A program made the translations under genes and the position numbers. A stretch of 64,000 nt of DNA from an uncultured Faecalibaculum sp. GTDB taxonomy: Bacteria > Bacillota_I > Bacilli_A > Erysipelotrichales > Erysipelotrichaceae. The stretch lies in assembly GCF_910588395.1 (NCBI RefSeq), contig NZ_CAJUPA010000001.1, positions 1 to 64,000 of the forward strand. The letters are read 5' to 3'. Every line of letters begins with the position of its first letter. Position 1 is the first letter of the stretch. The notes under the pieces are model-generated. The model searched no databases and was not told where the DNA came from. It saw nothing but the letters and a program-made list of their open reading frames with translations. Positions 42,321 through 49,899 of the stretch are shown piece after piece.

Positions 42321-42947
42321 TCAGGCTCTGGCGGTCCGGGCAGCCGGCAGGCGGATGGCCTTGACCAGAGCCGCCATGGCCACTGCCGCCACCGCGGTCT
42401 CCGGCAGCGAATTGGTCAGAACCGTTGTGGCAAACAGACCCATCAGCAGGTTTTTTGCCGACCCCAGCACCGCTGCGTACGGTTCTCCGAAGAACACCCA
42501 GATGCCCCCCAGTACCAGCGCCGTGTGCAGCAGCGTAGCCATACCGGCAGCGATTCCCGCAGCCAGTGAACTGTTCATGCCTTTTTTGCGGAACACATCG
42601 TACAGTGCCCCGGGAACATACCCGATCAGGACTCTGGGTACCAGTGCAATCAGCAGGCTGGACCAGTTGCCGCTGATCCCGCCAATGGTTACAAACGGCG
42701 AGAACACAAAGCTTGTGATACCCGGCGCCATCGTTGCCTTGATCATGGAGCACAGACCGAAGACCAGGCCCAGCGCCATGCCTTCTTTCACCCCCAGCAG
42801 AATCGAAGCAGCAATCACGGGAACGTGCATCAGCGTGATGGCCAGAGGTCCGATCTGCAGAAAACCGAAAGGCGTGCAGAACAGCATGATCTCAATGGCA
42901 AGAAACAATGCGAAAAGCGTCATTCGTCTGGTGTTTTGATTTTTCAT
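42321..42947 (-). CDS. ECF transporter S-component (vitamin uptake)
   Basis: 208 aa with six hydrophobic segments. IGPLAITLMHVPVIAASILLGVKEGMALGLVFG is the conserved substrate-capture region of ECF S-components, and AAGIAAGMATLLHT the later helix. It would bind a vitamin or cofactor precursor and dock to a shared EcfAAT module that is not in this window. The vitamin cannot be assigned; pantothenate- or riboflavin-type are possible by resemblance. The leader may be regulated (see 42993-43083). Confidence 0.85.
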   Translation of the reverse strand: MKNQNTRRMTLFALFLAIEIMLFCTPFGFLQIGPLAITLMHVPVIAASILLGVKEGMALGLVFGLCSMIKATMAPGITSFVFSPFVTIGGISGNWSSLLIALVPRVLIGYVPGALYDVFRKKGMNSSLAAGIAAGMATLLHTALVLGGIWVFFGEPYAAVLGSAKNLLMGLFATTVLTNSLPETAVAAVAMAALVKAIRLPAARTARA

Positions 42948-42992
42948 GATTCCTCCTACTTTCGCTCCTTTACAGAATGCGATGTATCAAAT

Positions 42993-43083
42993 AAAAACGC
43001 CGATACAGCATCAGCCCTGACTGTCCGAAGATCAGCCGGTACTGCATCCGCGCCATTATAAACCCGTTATTCAGCATCTGCAA
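42993..43083 (-). promoter_or_regulatory. Promoter and terminator-like hairpin in the ECF gene leader
   Basis: Minus strand TTGCAG (43083-43078), 17 bp, TATAAT (43060-43055). About 35 nt into the transcript a stem GCTGAT / ATCGGC with TTTTTATT follows (43015-42993). It could be an attenuator or small riboswitch for the ECF gene, or simply the terminator of the upstream GNAT gene. Confidence 0.4.
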
Positions 43084-43111
43084 ACAGAAGATGACGATCA
43101 AGCCGCCGGCA

Positions 43112-43789
43112 TCACTGCTCATCCAGTTCCATCCAGGCAATGTATCCCGGACAGACATCCATCCCCGCCCGCCGCTGCAGACCCAGTGCAGCCCGGTCAC
43201 CGGCAGATACATGTCCATAGGGAATCAGTCCCTGAGCCAGGATCCGGGCAATCAGCGCCTGTTCCAGCTGGCTGCCCCAGCCGTGCTTCCTGCAGTCCGC
43301 AAACACATACAGAAATTCCACGCTGCCCCGGCAGCCGCTGGCACCATAGCCGATGCATCTGCCCCGCAGATACCCGGTGTACAGCCGCCCGGTTTCCATC
43401 ATCCTCAGCAGCTCTTCCTCTGGCAGCCCCGACTCCTCCAGCAGGATCTGAACATCCGACAGTGTTGCCGGCATCAGCTCTATTTCCGTCTCCGGACAGC
43501 ACTCCCGGCTCCAGACCACCTGCAGGGCACAGTCTGTCATGCGCCATCCAGGCGACCGGCACAGAGACCGCCAGCAGCTCTCCTGAAACACCATCACTTT
43601 CATTTCAGGACAGTGATGCCGCTTCAGCCAGCAGCGGGCCAGCCAGGGATCCGCCACATCCAGCATGTAGGTTCCCGCATCCAGATCCTTCAGAAACAGA
43701 CCACCCTCGCTTTCCTCCAGAATCCGGCAGTGTCCCTGATTCATCGCCGCAAACAGCGGCGCCTGCAGTCCGCAGGGAGACAGTTTCAT
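43112..43789 (-). CDS. GNAT family acetyltransferase
   Basis: 225 aa. The C-terminal half is the GNAT fold: GYLRGRCIGYGASGCRGSVEFLYVFADCRKHGWGSQLEQAL contains beta4 and the acetyl-CoA loop (R-x-x-G-x-G/S), then ISAGDRAALGLQRRAGM. The N-terminal ~110 residues are a diverged N-domain of the kind seen in FR47/GCN5-like two-domain proteins. Start 43789 has AGGAGGGCAGG upstream. The DUF6977-like gene ends 40 bp upstream on the same strand. Confidence 0.8.
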   Translation of the reverse strand: MKLSPCGLQAPLFAAMNQGHCRILEESEGGLFLKDLDAGTYMLDVADPWLARCWLKRHHCPEMKVMVFQESCWRSLCRSPGWRMTDCALQVVWSRECCPETEIELMPATLSDVQILLEESGLPEEELLRMMETGRLYTGYLRGRCIGYGASGCRGSVEFLYVFADCRKHGWGSQLEQALIARILAQGLIPYGHVSAGDRAALGLQRRAGMDVCPGYIAWMELDEQ

Positions 43790-43829
43790 AATCCTGCCCT
43801 CCTGTGCCGCCGATCCACCCTTGCAGCCG

Positions 43830-44681
43830 CTAAATCCGCGTGCATTTGCTCTCCACAATATCCCGCCGCAGCGTTCTGGGACCGGATACCCGGAACAGGA
43901 TCGTATACTCCCGGGCCGTCCGTTTCATCACCTGCCCCTGCCCGATCGCCGGATGCAGCAGCCAGTCTCCCACACTGAACACCGTTTTCGGACCAGCCGG
44001 ACGGGTGCTGAAATTCTTCTTCGGTGTCAGCTTCACTTCATCCAGCGGCGACACCAGAAACAGCCTGCTGAACTCCTCAAAGGACATATTCCGCTTCAGC
44101 TTCGAATCCCGCAGCAGTGAAGCCGTGATTGCGCAGGCTCTGGCCTGACAGTTGCCGTCGCTGCCCGCAAATTCGATATCCGTGAACGCATCCGTCTCCA
44201 GCAGTGTCTTCTGCAGGTTGTTCTCCAGCACCGCCATGGCATAGATCCAGGTATAGAACAGGAAATCCGGACTAGCGGGATACAGCTCGCCCTCCAGAGA
44301 ATACGCCTCTGTCTTCCCCTGCACACGGGAATCCTGCTTCGCCGACAAAGGATCGGTCCCCAGCAGGTCATAGTACGGACCGCCTTCCGCCATGACCCGG
44401 CTGCCCTGAATGATGTTCTCCACCGGAAACTCCTTCTTCAGACCCGGAAGCAGCTTCGTCAGATGAAACGGCGACAGTTGCCTGCCTGTCTCCTCGTCGC
44501 TTTTCGTGGAAACCTCCAGCACCCGCGTATCCGGGTGATCCGCCAGCCAGGCATCATGCAGCGCCTTGACATTTTTCTTTTTCTGCAGCACAGCCTGACC
44601 GGGATGAAATTCAAATTCCACAGGAACCTTCCGGTAAAACGGTTTGTGTTCGCTGGGAACAAATACTGTTCTTGTCGTCAT
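43830..44681 (-). CDS. DarT1-associated NADAR-type (DUF6977) protein with C-terminal Tudor/CarD-like domain, no toxin nearby
   Basis: 283 aa. Residues 1-205 match my memory of the NADAR antitoxin family linked to DarT1: RTVFVPS, QKKKNVKALH, VLEVSTKSDEETG with LSPFHL, IIQGSRVMAEGGPYYDL, FYTWIYAMAV, FTDIEF and NCQARA. Characterised relatives remove ADP-ribose from guanine in DNA. Residues ~234-283 (VGDWLLHPAIGQGQVMKR, YTILFRVSGPRTL) resemble the UvrD/PcrA C-terminal Tudor or CarD RNA polymerase-interacting domain. No DarT-like ADP-ribosyltransferase is adjacent. TACAAT sits six bases before the ATG, with GGAGG between. Confidence 0.7.
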   Translation of the reverse strand: MTTRTVFVPSEHKPFYRKVPVEFEFHPGQAVLQKKKNVKALHDAWLADHPDTRVLEVSTKSDEETGRQLSPFHLTKLLPGLKKEFPVENIIQGSRVMAEGGPYYDLLGTDPLSAKQDSRVQGKTEAYSLEGELYPASPDFLFYTWIYAMAVLENNLQKTLLETDAFTDIEFAGSDGNCQARACAITASLLRDSKLKRNMSFEEFSRLFLVSPLDEVKLTPKKNFSTRPAGPKTVFSVGDWLLHPAIGQGQVMKRTAREYTILFRVSGPRTLRRDIVESKCTRI

Positions 44682-44687
44682 GCCTCC

Positions 44688-44693
44688 ATTGTA
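44688..44693 (-). promoter_or_regulatory. -10 box directly before the NADAR-type gene
   Basis: TACAAT on the minus strand, followed by GGAGGC and the ATG. Same arrangement as at 14810-14822. Confidence 0.4.
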
Positions 44694-44812
44694 CCCGTCC
44701 CGCACTTTACACCAGCGCCTTATGCCTTCTGGTGCCGATGCCAGGCGCCTGCAGGCACGATCCGGGTATGGCCTGCAGCGCCTGGAAGCCGGGGCATGGA
44801 TCGGCAGACGTG

Positions 44813-44849
44813 AAAAAGGCACCTGCCGAATGGTGGCGGACAGGTGCCT
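44813..44849 (-). terminator. Terminator of the ankyrin/EF-G-like operon
   Basis: 9-bp stem AGGCACCTG / CAGGTGCCT with T5 on the minus strand. Confidence 0.85.
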
Positions 44850-44860
44850 GTAAGTCAGAT

Positions 44861-46924
44861 TCAGGCTGCTTCGATGATGCGCTTCGAGAGGTTTTCCGGA
44901 ACAGGATCATAGCGGTCCATGGACAGGCTGTACTTGCCAAGTCCCTGGGTCATGCTGCGCAGATCCACGGAATACTTCGCCAGTTCCGCCATGGGCACCT
45001 GGGCTTCGATGATCTGCAGATCGTCTTCCGGGGTCATGGACAGAATCGCGCCGCGGCGTTTGTTCAGGTCACCGAGAACCGTGCCGGTGTACTCATCCGG
45101 GACAGTGACGGTGACGTTCATGATGGGTTCCAGCAGAATGGGGGCACATTTGCTCATGGCGTCTTTGTAGGCCAGACGGGCGGCCATCTTGAATGCCATT
45201 TCCGAGGAATCCACGTCGTGGTACTTGCCGTCCAGCAGCGTGGTTTTCACGTTGACCATCTTGTATTTCGCCAGGGGGCCCTCCTGCACGCATTCCCGCA
45301 GGCCGGTTTCCACAGCCGGGAAATACTGACGGGGTACAGCTCCGCCGAAGACTTTTTCCGCGAATTCCATCTCTTCCTGGTCTTCGTTGGGCGTGAACTC
45401 CACAAATACGTGCCCGAACTGACCATGACCTCCGGACTGCTTCTTGTGCCGTCCTTCGCCAACAGCGGATTTGGTGATGGTTTCCCGGTAGGTGATTTTC
45501 GGGTTCTGGAGCGTGACGCCGGTTTTGAACTTGGACTGGAGTTTGTTGACAATGACTTCCAGATGCTGGTCACCGATGCCGTAGATCACAGTTTCCCTGG
45601 TTTCCGGGTTCACGGCAACTTTGAAGGTCGGATCTTCTTCCTGGATCCGGGCCAGGGCACCGGAGAGCTTGTCCTCGTCGTTTTTCGTTTTTGCATTGAC
45701 AGCCTGGCCATAGAGCGGTTCCTCAAAGACAATGGGATCGGCCATGAGCAGTTTGCCTTTGGCGCAGAGGGTGTCATTGGTACGGGTTTCCTGCAGTTTG
45801 GTCACTGCGCCGATATCACCGGTGAAGAGCTTGCCCGCAGCGGTCTGGTGCTTGCCTTTGATGGTGTAGATTGTGCTGATCTTCTCCGGTTTGCCGTTAT
45901 TGGCGTTGACCATGGTGGAGTCCGAGCTCAGCGTGCCGGAGAGCACTTTGATGTAGGAAATCCGGCCGACGAAGGGATCCACGATGGTTTTGAACACCTG
46001 GGCTGTGGGAACTTCTTCCTCGGTGGTCAGCAGGTCCACCTTGACACCGTTGGGTGTGGTGGCTGTGAAAATGCCCTTTTCGGAATATGTGGGGAAATAG
46101 GTGGCGATCAGATCCATGAGGCGGCCAATGCCCCGGGATTCGATGGCAGCACCGGAGAATACCGGGATGATTTCACCGGAGCGGACACCGATACGCACAC
46201 CTCTGGTGAGTTCCGCGTCCGTGAAGGGTTCCCCGGAGAAGAATTTTTCCATGAGTTCATCGTCGCCCATGGCCACGGCTTCCGCAATCTGATCTTTGTA
46301 CATCGCGATTTCATCCGCCATTTCTTCCGGAACGGGCTGGGCGACGGAATCGCTGGCTTTGGATCCATGGTGATACCAGGCTTTGTTGCGCAGGATGTTT
46401 ACAGTGCCCACATAGACTCCGTTTTCAATGATGGGAACTTCAAAGGGGATGACGGATTTGCCGAAGGCTTCGTGCAGCCGTGTGTAGGCATCTTCGAAAC
46501 TGGTGTGCTCTTCATCCAGCTTGTTGATGAAGAAAATCGCCGGTTTCTTCGCCTGCTGCGCTTCCTTGAAGGCAATCCTGGTTCCGGGCTGGAGCGGATC
46601 CTTGGCGTCCACCACGATCAGCACGGAATCGCCCACCGCCATGCCGGCCTGCTTTTCACCGGTGAAATCCAGATACCCGGGTGTGTCGATGAAATTGATC
46701 TTGCTGTCGTCCCATTCAATGGGGACGATGGAGGTGTATACCGACAGTCCCCGGCGGATTTCCTCAGCGTCAAAGTCGATCAGGCTGGATCCGTCGCTGG
46801 TGTGACCGAAACGGTCGGTGGCGTCAGTATAGTAGAGCATGGCTTCCAGAACCGATGTTTTACCGGCTCCCGAGTGTCCGGCAACTGTGACGTTGCGCAC
46901 TTCGCTGCTTTTGTAGTCTCTCAT
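44861..46924 (-). CDS. Elongation factor G-like translational GTPase
   Basis: 687 aa, full EF-G domain order. G1 is GHSGAGKTSVLEAML (canonical EF-G has GHIDAGKTT), G3 DTPGYLDF, G4 NKLDEEH. Domain II-V motifs follow, with GGHGQFGHVFVEFTP and domain IV DSSEMAFKMAARLAYKDA. The altered G1 and short domain IV region place it with the EF-G-like paralogues, not the main FusA; its job (translocation backup, recycling or stress) is unknown. AGGAG precedes the start at 46924. It follows the ankyrin gene by 22 bp in one operon. Confidence 0.9.
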   Translation of the reverse strand: MRDYKSSEVRNVTVAGHSGAGKTSVLEAMLYYTDATDRFGHTSDGSSLIDFDAEEIRRGLSVYTSIVPIEWDDSKINFIDTPGYLDFTGEKQAGMAVGDSVLIVVDAKDPLQPGTRIAFKEAQQAKKPAIFFINKLDEEHTSFEDAYTRLHEAFGKSVIPFEVPIIENGVYVGTVNILRNKAWYHHGSKASDSVAQPVPEEMADEIAMYKDQIAEAVAMGDDELMEKFFSGEPFTDAELTRGVRIGVRSGEIIPVFSGAAIESRGIGRLMDLIATYFPTYSEKGIFTATTPNGVKVDLLTTEEEVPTAQVFKTIVDPFVGRISYIKVLSGTLSSDSTMVNANNGKPEKISTIYTIKGKHQTAAGKLFTGDIGAVTKLQETRTNDTLCAKGKLLMADPIVFEEPLYGQAVNAKTKNDEDKLSGALARIQEEDPTFKVAVNPETRETVIYGIGDQHLEVIVNKLQSKFKTGVTLQNPKITYRETITKSAVGEGRHKKQSGGHGQFGHVFVEFTPNEDQEEMEFAEKVFGGAVPRQYFPAVETGLRECVQEGPLAKYKMVNVKTTLLDGKYHDVDSSEMAFKMAARLAYKDAMSKCAPILLEPIMNVTVTVPDEYTGTVLGDLNKRRGAILSMTPEDDLQIIEAQVPMAELAKYSVDLRSMTQGLGKYSLSMDRYDPVPENLSKRIIEAA

Positions 46925-46946
46925 TCCTTTTCTCCTGTCTTCTTCA

Positions 46947-47618
46947 TTATTTGAGGATGGGTTCCAGCTGGGCGCGGCAGTGTTCACGCACATAATCCAG
47001 CGCCACGTTGCCCTGCTTGTCTTCCATGTCCTTGTCGGCACCGAAAGCCAGGAGTTTTTCCACCAGAGAAGGATAGCCGCCGTAGGCTGCGCGCATCAGC
47101 GCGGTGCATCCGTTGTTGTCAAAGAGATTCACATCCGCATTTCGCTCCAGCAGCAGGGCAATGGTGTCCCGCTTGAAGGCAATGCAGGCTTCCATCAGCG
47201 CGGTGCGGCCTGCTTCGTCCTGTGCATTGATGTCGGCGCCGGCGTCCAGCAGAACTTCCACACACCGGTCCTGACCCAGCAGGGCTGCACGCATCAGCGC
47301 GGTACGGCCGTTGTCATCTTTGGCATTCACATCGGCTCCTGCGTCCAGCAGCGCCTTGCAGATGGTTTTGTTGCCTTTTTTCGCCGCAGCCATCAGCGCG
47401 GTCTTGCCTTTGTTGTCCGTTGCATTGACTTCGGCACCGTTGTCCAGCAGCACCTGCACCACGTCTTTCCTGTCACGTTTGGCAGAACGCATCAGTGCTG
47501 TGCGGCCTTCGCCGTTTGCGTAGTTGACATCGGCTCCGGTGCGGATCTGGCTGCATACCATCGGGAAATCACCGTTGGCTGCGGCATCCCAGAAAACTTT
47601 GTTGAAATTCTGATCCAT
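46947..47618 (-). CDS. Ankyrin repeat protein
   Basis: 223 aa, almost entirely ankyrin repeats: six to seven 33-residue units with the G-[RK]-TALM-x-A and LLDAGADVN pattern, preceded by a short capping helix (NFNKVFWDAAANGDF). No signal peptide, so intracellular. Ankyrin proteins bind other proteins; the cotranscribed EF-G-like GTPase is the obvious candidate partner, but that is inference. GGGAGG before the start at 47618. The DNA shows the 99-bp repeat period. Confidence 0.92.
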   Translation of the reverse strand: MDQNFNKVFWDAAANGDFPMVCSQIRTGADVNYANGEGRTALMRSAKRDRKDVVQVLLDNGAEVNATDNKGKTALMAAAKKGNKTICKALLDAGADVNAKDDNGRTALMRAALLGQDRCVEVLLDAGADINAQDEAGRTALMEACIAFKRDTIALLLERNADVNLFDNNGCTALMRAAYGGYPSLVEKLLAFGADKDMEDKQGNVALDYVREHCRAQLEPILK

Positions 47619-47654
47619 ATTCTTGTCCTCCCTGTTTGCTGGATTCACTGTCAG

Positions 47655-47689
47655 TAAGAAAAACTGAGATGTCTGGACACCTCAGTTCA
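47655..47689 (-). terminator. Leader terminator (attenuator candidate) before the ankyrin gene
   Basis: AACTGAGGTGTC / GACATCTCAGTT stem (one mismatch) with a T5 tract, located between the promoter and the ankyrin gene and starting on the stop codon of a 21-codon leader frame. Confidence 0.7.
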
Positions 47690-47752
47690 AAGAACCGTCG
47701 GAAGACGGCGGTCATCGGTTTTTGTTTCACAAACGAGAATGCTTTTCTGCAT
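47687..47752 (-). CDS. Candidate 21-aa leader peptide
   Basis: A frame starting MQKSILVCETKTDDRRLPTV and ending one residue later with TGA that overlaps the attenuator stem. GGAAGGGGGCGG lies just upstream of the ATG. The mRNA also has an inner hairpin CCGTC-TTCC-GACGG within the reading frame that could compete with the terminator. Position (promoter, short frame, terminator, structural genes) is that of a translation-sensing attenuator. Confidence 0.5.
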   Translation of the reverse strand: MQKSILVCETKTDDRRLPTVL

Positions 47753-47781
47753 GTTCACCGCCCCCTTCCTGAGCTGGTTCC

Positions 47782-47810
47782 ATCATAGCCGCCGTAAGGG
47801 CTTTCATCAA
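47782..47810 (-). promoter_or_regulatory. Promoter of the ankyrin/EF-G-like operon
   Basis: Minus strand TTGATG (47810-47805), 17-bp spacer, TATGAT (47787-47782); start expected near 47775. Confidence 0.65.
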
Positions 47811-47956
47811 ATCAAGGGCGAAGTTGGACAGATTGGCTGCCAAAATGGACACTGTCACACCGGTGCATAAGCTGTTATCCGGATTTTTGTAAGCGGATAC
47901 GGTCATTTTTCATGACTTTTTCATTCGGATTCATCAGAAATCCGGGCATTCATCTG

Positions 47957-47989
47957 AAAAAAAGCAGGATTCCGGAGAATCTCTGCTTT
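47957..47989 (-). terminator. Terminator of the SDR gene
   Basis: AAAGCAG...GATTC / GAATC...CTGCTTT stem with T7 on the minus strand. Between here and the ankyrin promoter (47811-47956) nothing else was seen. Confidence 0.8.
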
Positions 47990-48032
47990 CTGGCTGATGT
48001 GCTGCTGTCCGGTTTTGCAGGCTCTGACCGGC

Positions 48033-48758
48033 CTAGACCTGCGTGGCACCGTCCACAGGCAGAATGGCCCCGGTGATGTATCCGGCGTCTTCGGATGCCA
48101 GAAACAGGAACGCTCTGGCGATATCCGCCGGCTCTCCCACCCGCTTCAGCGGAATGCCCTGGGAGATCCGGGTCACCATTTCCTCCGGGAGCGCTCTGAC
48201 CATATCTGTGGCGGTGACACCCGGCGCGACGGCGTTGACCCGGATGTTGTATGGTCCCAGTTCCCGGGCCAGGGACCTGGTCATTCCGTTGATGGCCCAC
48301 TTGGATGTGGGATAGGCGACTCCGGCGGGCTGTCCGTAGGTGCCGACCATGGAACTGGTGTTCAGGATGACGCCATGGCCCTGATCCTTCATGATCGCAG
48401 CCGCAGCCTGGGAGCAGACATAGGGAGCGGTGACGTTGAGCCGCATGATTTTTTCGAACCGGTCCAGATCATACTCCAGAAATGGCTGCCGGTCCGAAAT
48501 GCCGGCGTTGTTGATCAGAACATCCAGCGAGCCGGTTTCAGCCCGGATTTCATCAAAATCTGCCCGGATGGCTGCTTCGTCTGTCAGACTCGTCCACTTT
48601 CCCCGGACATCGAATCCCTGCAGCTGCTCCAGCGCCTTGTCCACGGTTTCTTTCCGGGATCCGTAAAACACGACATGATAGCCGTTTTCCGCAAACAGGC
48701 GAACGGTCTCCAGCCCGATGCCTCTGGTGCCGCCTGTAATGACTGCTGTTTTGGACAT
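48033..48758 (-). CDS. Short-chain dehydrogenase/reductase (FabG-like)
   Basis: 241 aa. Cofactor loop TGGTRGIG (residues 8-15), NNAGI, catalytic Ser in LNTSSMVG and YPTSK (Tyr-x-x-x-Lys), with ITGAILPVDGA at the end. It is an NAD(P)H-dependent reductase with FabG-like sequence, but there is no fatty acid synthesis cluster here, so a solitary oxidoreductase is as likely. AAGGAGG before the start. Confidence 0.9.
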   Translation of the reverse strand: MSKTAVITGGTRGIGLETVRLFAENGYHVVFYGSRKETVDKALEQLQGFDVRGKWTSLTDEAAIRADFDEIRAETGSLDVLINNAGISDRQPFLEYDLDRFEKIMRLNVTAPYVCSQAAAAIMKDQGHGVILNTSSMVGTYGQPAGVAYPTSKWAINGMTRSLARELGPYNIRVNAVAPGVTATDMVRALPEEMVTRISQGIPLKRVGEPADIARAFLFLASEDAGYITGAILPVDGATQV

Positions 48759-48917
48759 AATCAGATTGTCCTCCTTTTTAATCGCTTACATAATAACAGG
48801 TTCAGGTTTTCCAGAAAACCTTGCCCTGCCGTGAATTTGGTTTCGGAAAGGAAAACACAGGTTTTTTTCGTTTTTTCCAAAGACGGTCCTTTTTTCCGGT
48901 TTTCCCTCTCAATTGAT

Positions 48918-48946
48918 ATGTCATTTTTTCAGCGACACTCTATAAT
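48918..48946 (+). promoter_or_regulatory. Promoter of the Cof-type HAD gene
   Basis: ATGTCA (48918-48923), 17-bp spacer, TATAAT (48941-48946), 18 bp before the start codon. Confidence 0.6.
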
Positions 48947-48964
48947 CAATGCGGTGATGCAAAG

Positions 48965-49759
48965 ATGAACATTCAGAAAGAAACGGGACAGCCGGTGAGA
49001 ATCGCTTTTTTTGACATTGACGGAACCCTGATCCCCTTCCGCCAGACTGCACTGAGTCCCCGGCAGGAAGCGGCGCTTCGGGCGCTGCAGGAGCAGGGCA
49101 TCCTGGTGGTGGCAGCTTCAGGCCGTCCTCCGTATATCATTCCGGATTTCGGGTTCGATGCCAGAATCGGCTTCAACGGCGCCCTGGCCGTGAACAGAGA
49201 CGGAACTGTCATCCATGAATCCGCAATCCAGCCGGATCTGCTGCAGCGGTGCTGTGAATTTCTGCAGAAACACGGTGTCGGCATGATCCTGGCCGGTGAA
49301 GCGGATATGGGCGCAGACTGGGTGGATCCCCGGCTGCAGGAATACCTGAGTCTTGCCAGTCAGAAGGTGACGGCCGATCCGGACTTTGCCAGCCGGCTGA
49401 AGAAACCCTGTCTGCAGGTCATTGCCGCTGTTCCCGAAGACCTGCGCCCTGCCCTGCTGCAGGAGATCCCGGAACTGGCTGTCTTTGGCTGGAATCCGCT
49501 TGGCGTGGATATTACTGCCTGGAATGTATCCAAGGGGGAAGCCCTGAAGGCGGTCTGCGCCTGGTATGGCATACCCGTGGAACAGTCCATTGCCTTCGGC
49601 GATGCCATGAATGACAAGGAACTGCTGGAAGATGCAGGGATTGCCGTAGCCATGGGCAATGCCCAGGAAGGATTGAAGGAACTGGCTGACACTGTCACGG
49701 ATCCGGTGGAGGAAGACGGGGTCTGGACAGAACTGGTACGCCGGGATCTGGCTGGCTGA
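48965..49759 (+). CDS. Cof-type HAD hydrolase (YidA-like sugar phosphatase)
   Basis: 264 aa, HAD subfamily IIB. Motif I FFDIDGTLIPF near residue 16, motif II VVAASGRPPY, motif IV FGDAMNDKELLEDAGIAVAMGNA. Members dephosphorylate sugar phosphates and flavin or haloacid-type substrates with broad range. The start is set by GGTGA nearby; single-gene unit ending at a long shared terminator. Confidence 0.9.
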   Translation: MNIQKETGQPVRIAFFDIDGTLIPFRQTALSPRQEAALRALQEQGILVVAASGRPPYIIPDFGFDARIGFNGALAVNRDGTVIHESAIQPDLLQRCCEFLQKHGVGMILAGEADMGADWVDPRLQEYLSLASQKVTADPDFASRLKKPCLQVIAAVPEDLRPALLQEIPELAVFGWNPLGVDITAWNVSKGEALKAVCAWYGIPVEQSIAFGDAMNDKELLEDAGIAVAMGNAQEGLKELADTVTDPVEEDGVWTELVRRDLAG

Positions 49760-49814
49760 TCCGGCATCCGGTTTCGGATTCTCCTGCTCTTTGGACTGGT
49801 GGAATGCAATACGA

Positions 49815-49874
49815 AGAAAAGGACGGCTGCCTTCTGTCTGTCAAACCACAGACAGTCCGGCTGCCGCCCTTTTT
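49815..49874. terminator. Long bidirectional terminator
   Basis: A stem built of AAAGGRCGGCTGCC with its complement plus an inner CTGTCTGT / ACAGACAG helix, between converging genes; T tracts on both strands. Confidence 0.85.
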
Positions 49875-49899
49875 GCATGTTTTCCGCAGAATCTCCGGC

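Noticed and set aside
42970..43060. 28-codon frame starting inside the -10 box before the ECF gene
   Set aside because: Its ATG is part of TATAATG, it has no ribosome site, and the frame runs through the terminator-like stem; structure seems the better reading.
43100..44900. Search for a DarT-like toxin next to the NADAR-type gene
   Set aside because: Neither neighbour (GNAT, EF-G-like) has ADP-ribosyltransferase motifs, so it is not reported as a toxin-antitoxin pair.
47080..47500. Regularly spaced repeats with a period of 99 bp
   Set aside because: They are the DNA image of ankyrin repeats in a coding frame, not a CRISPR or satellite array. No CRISPR array was seen anywhere in the window.
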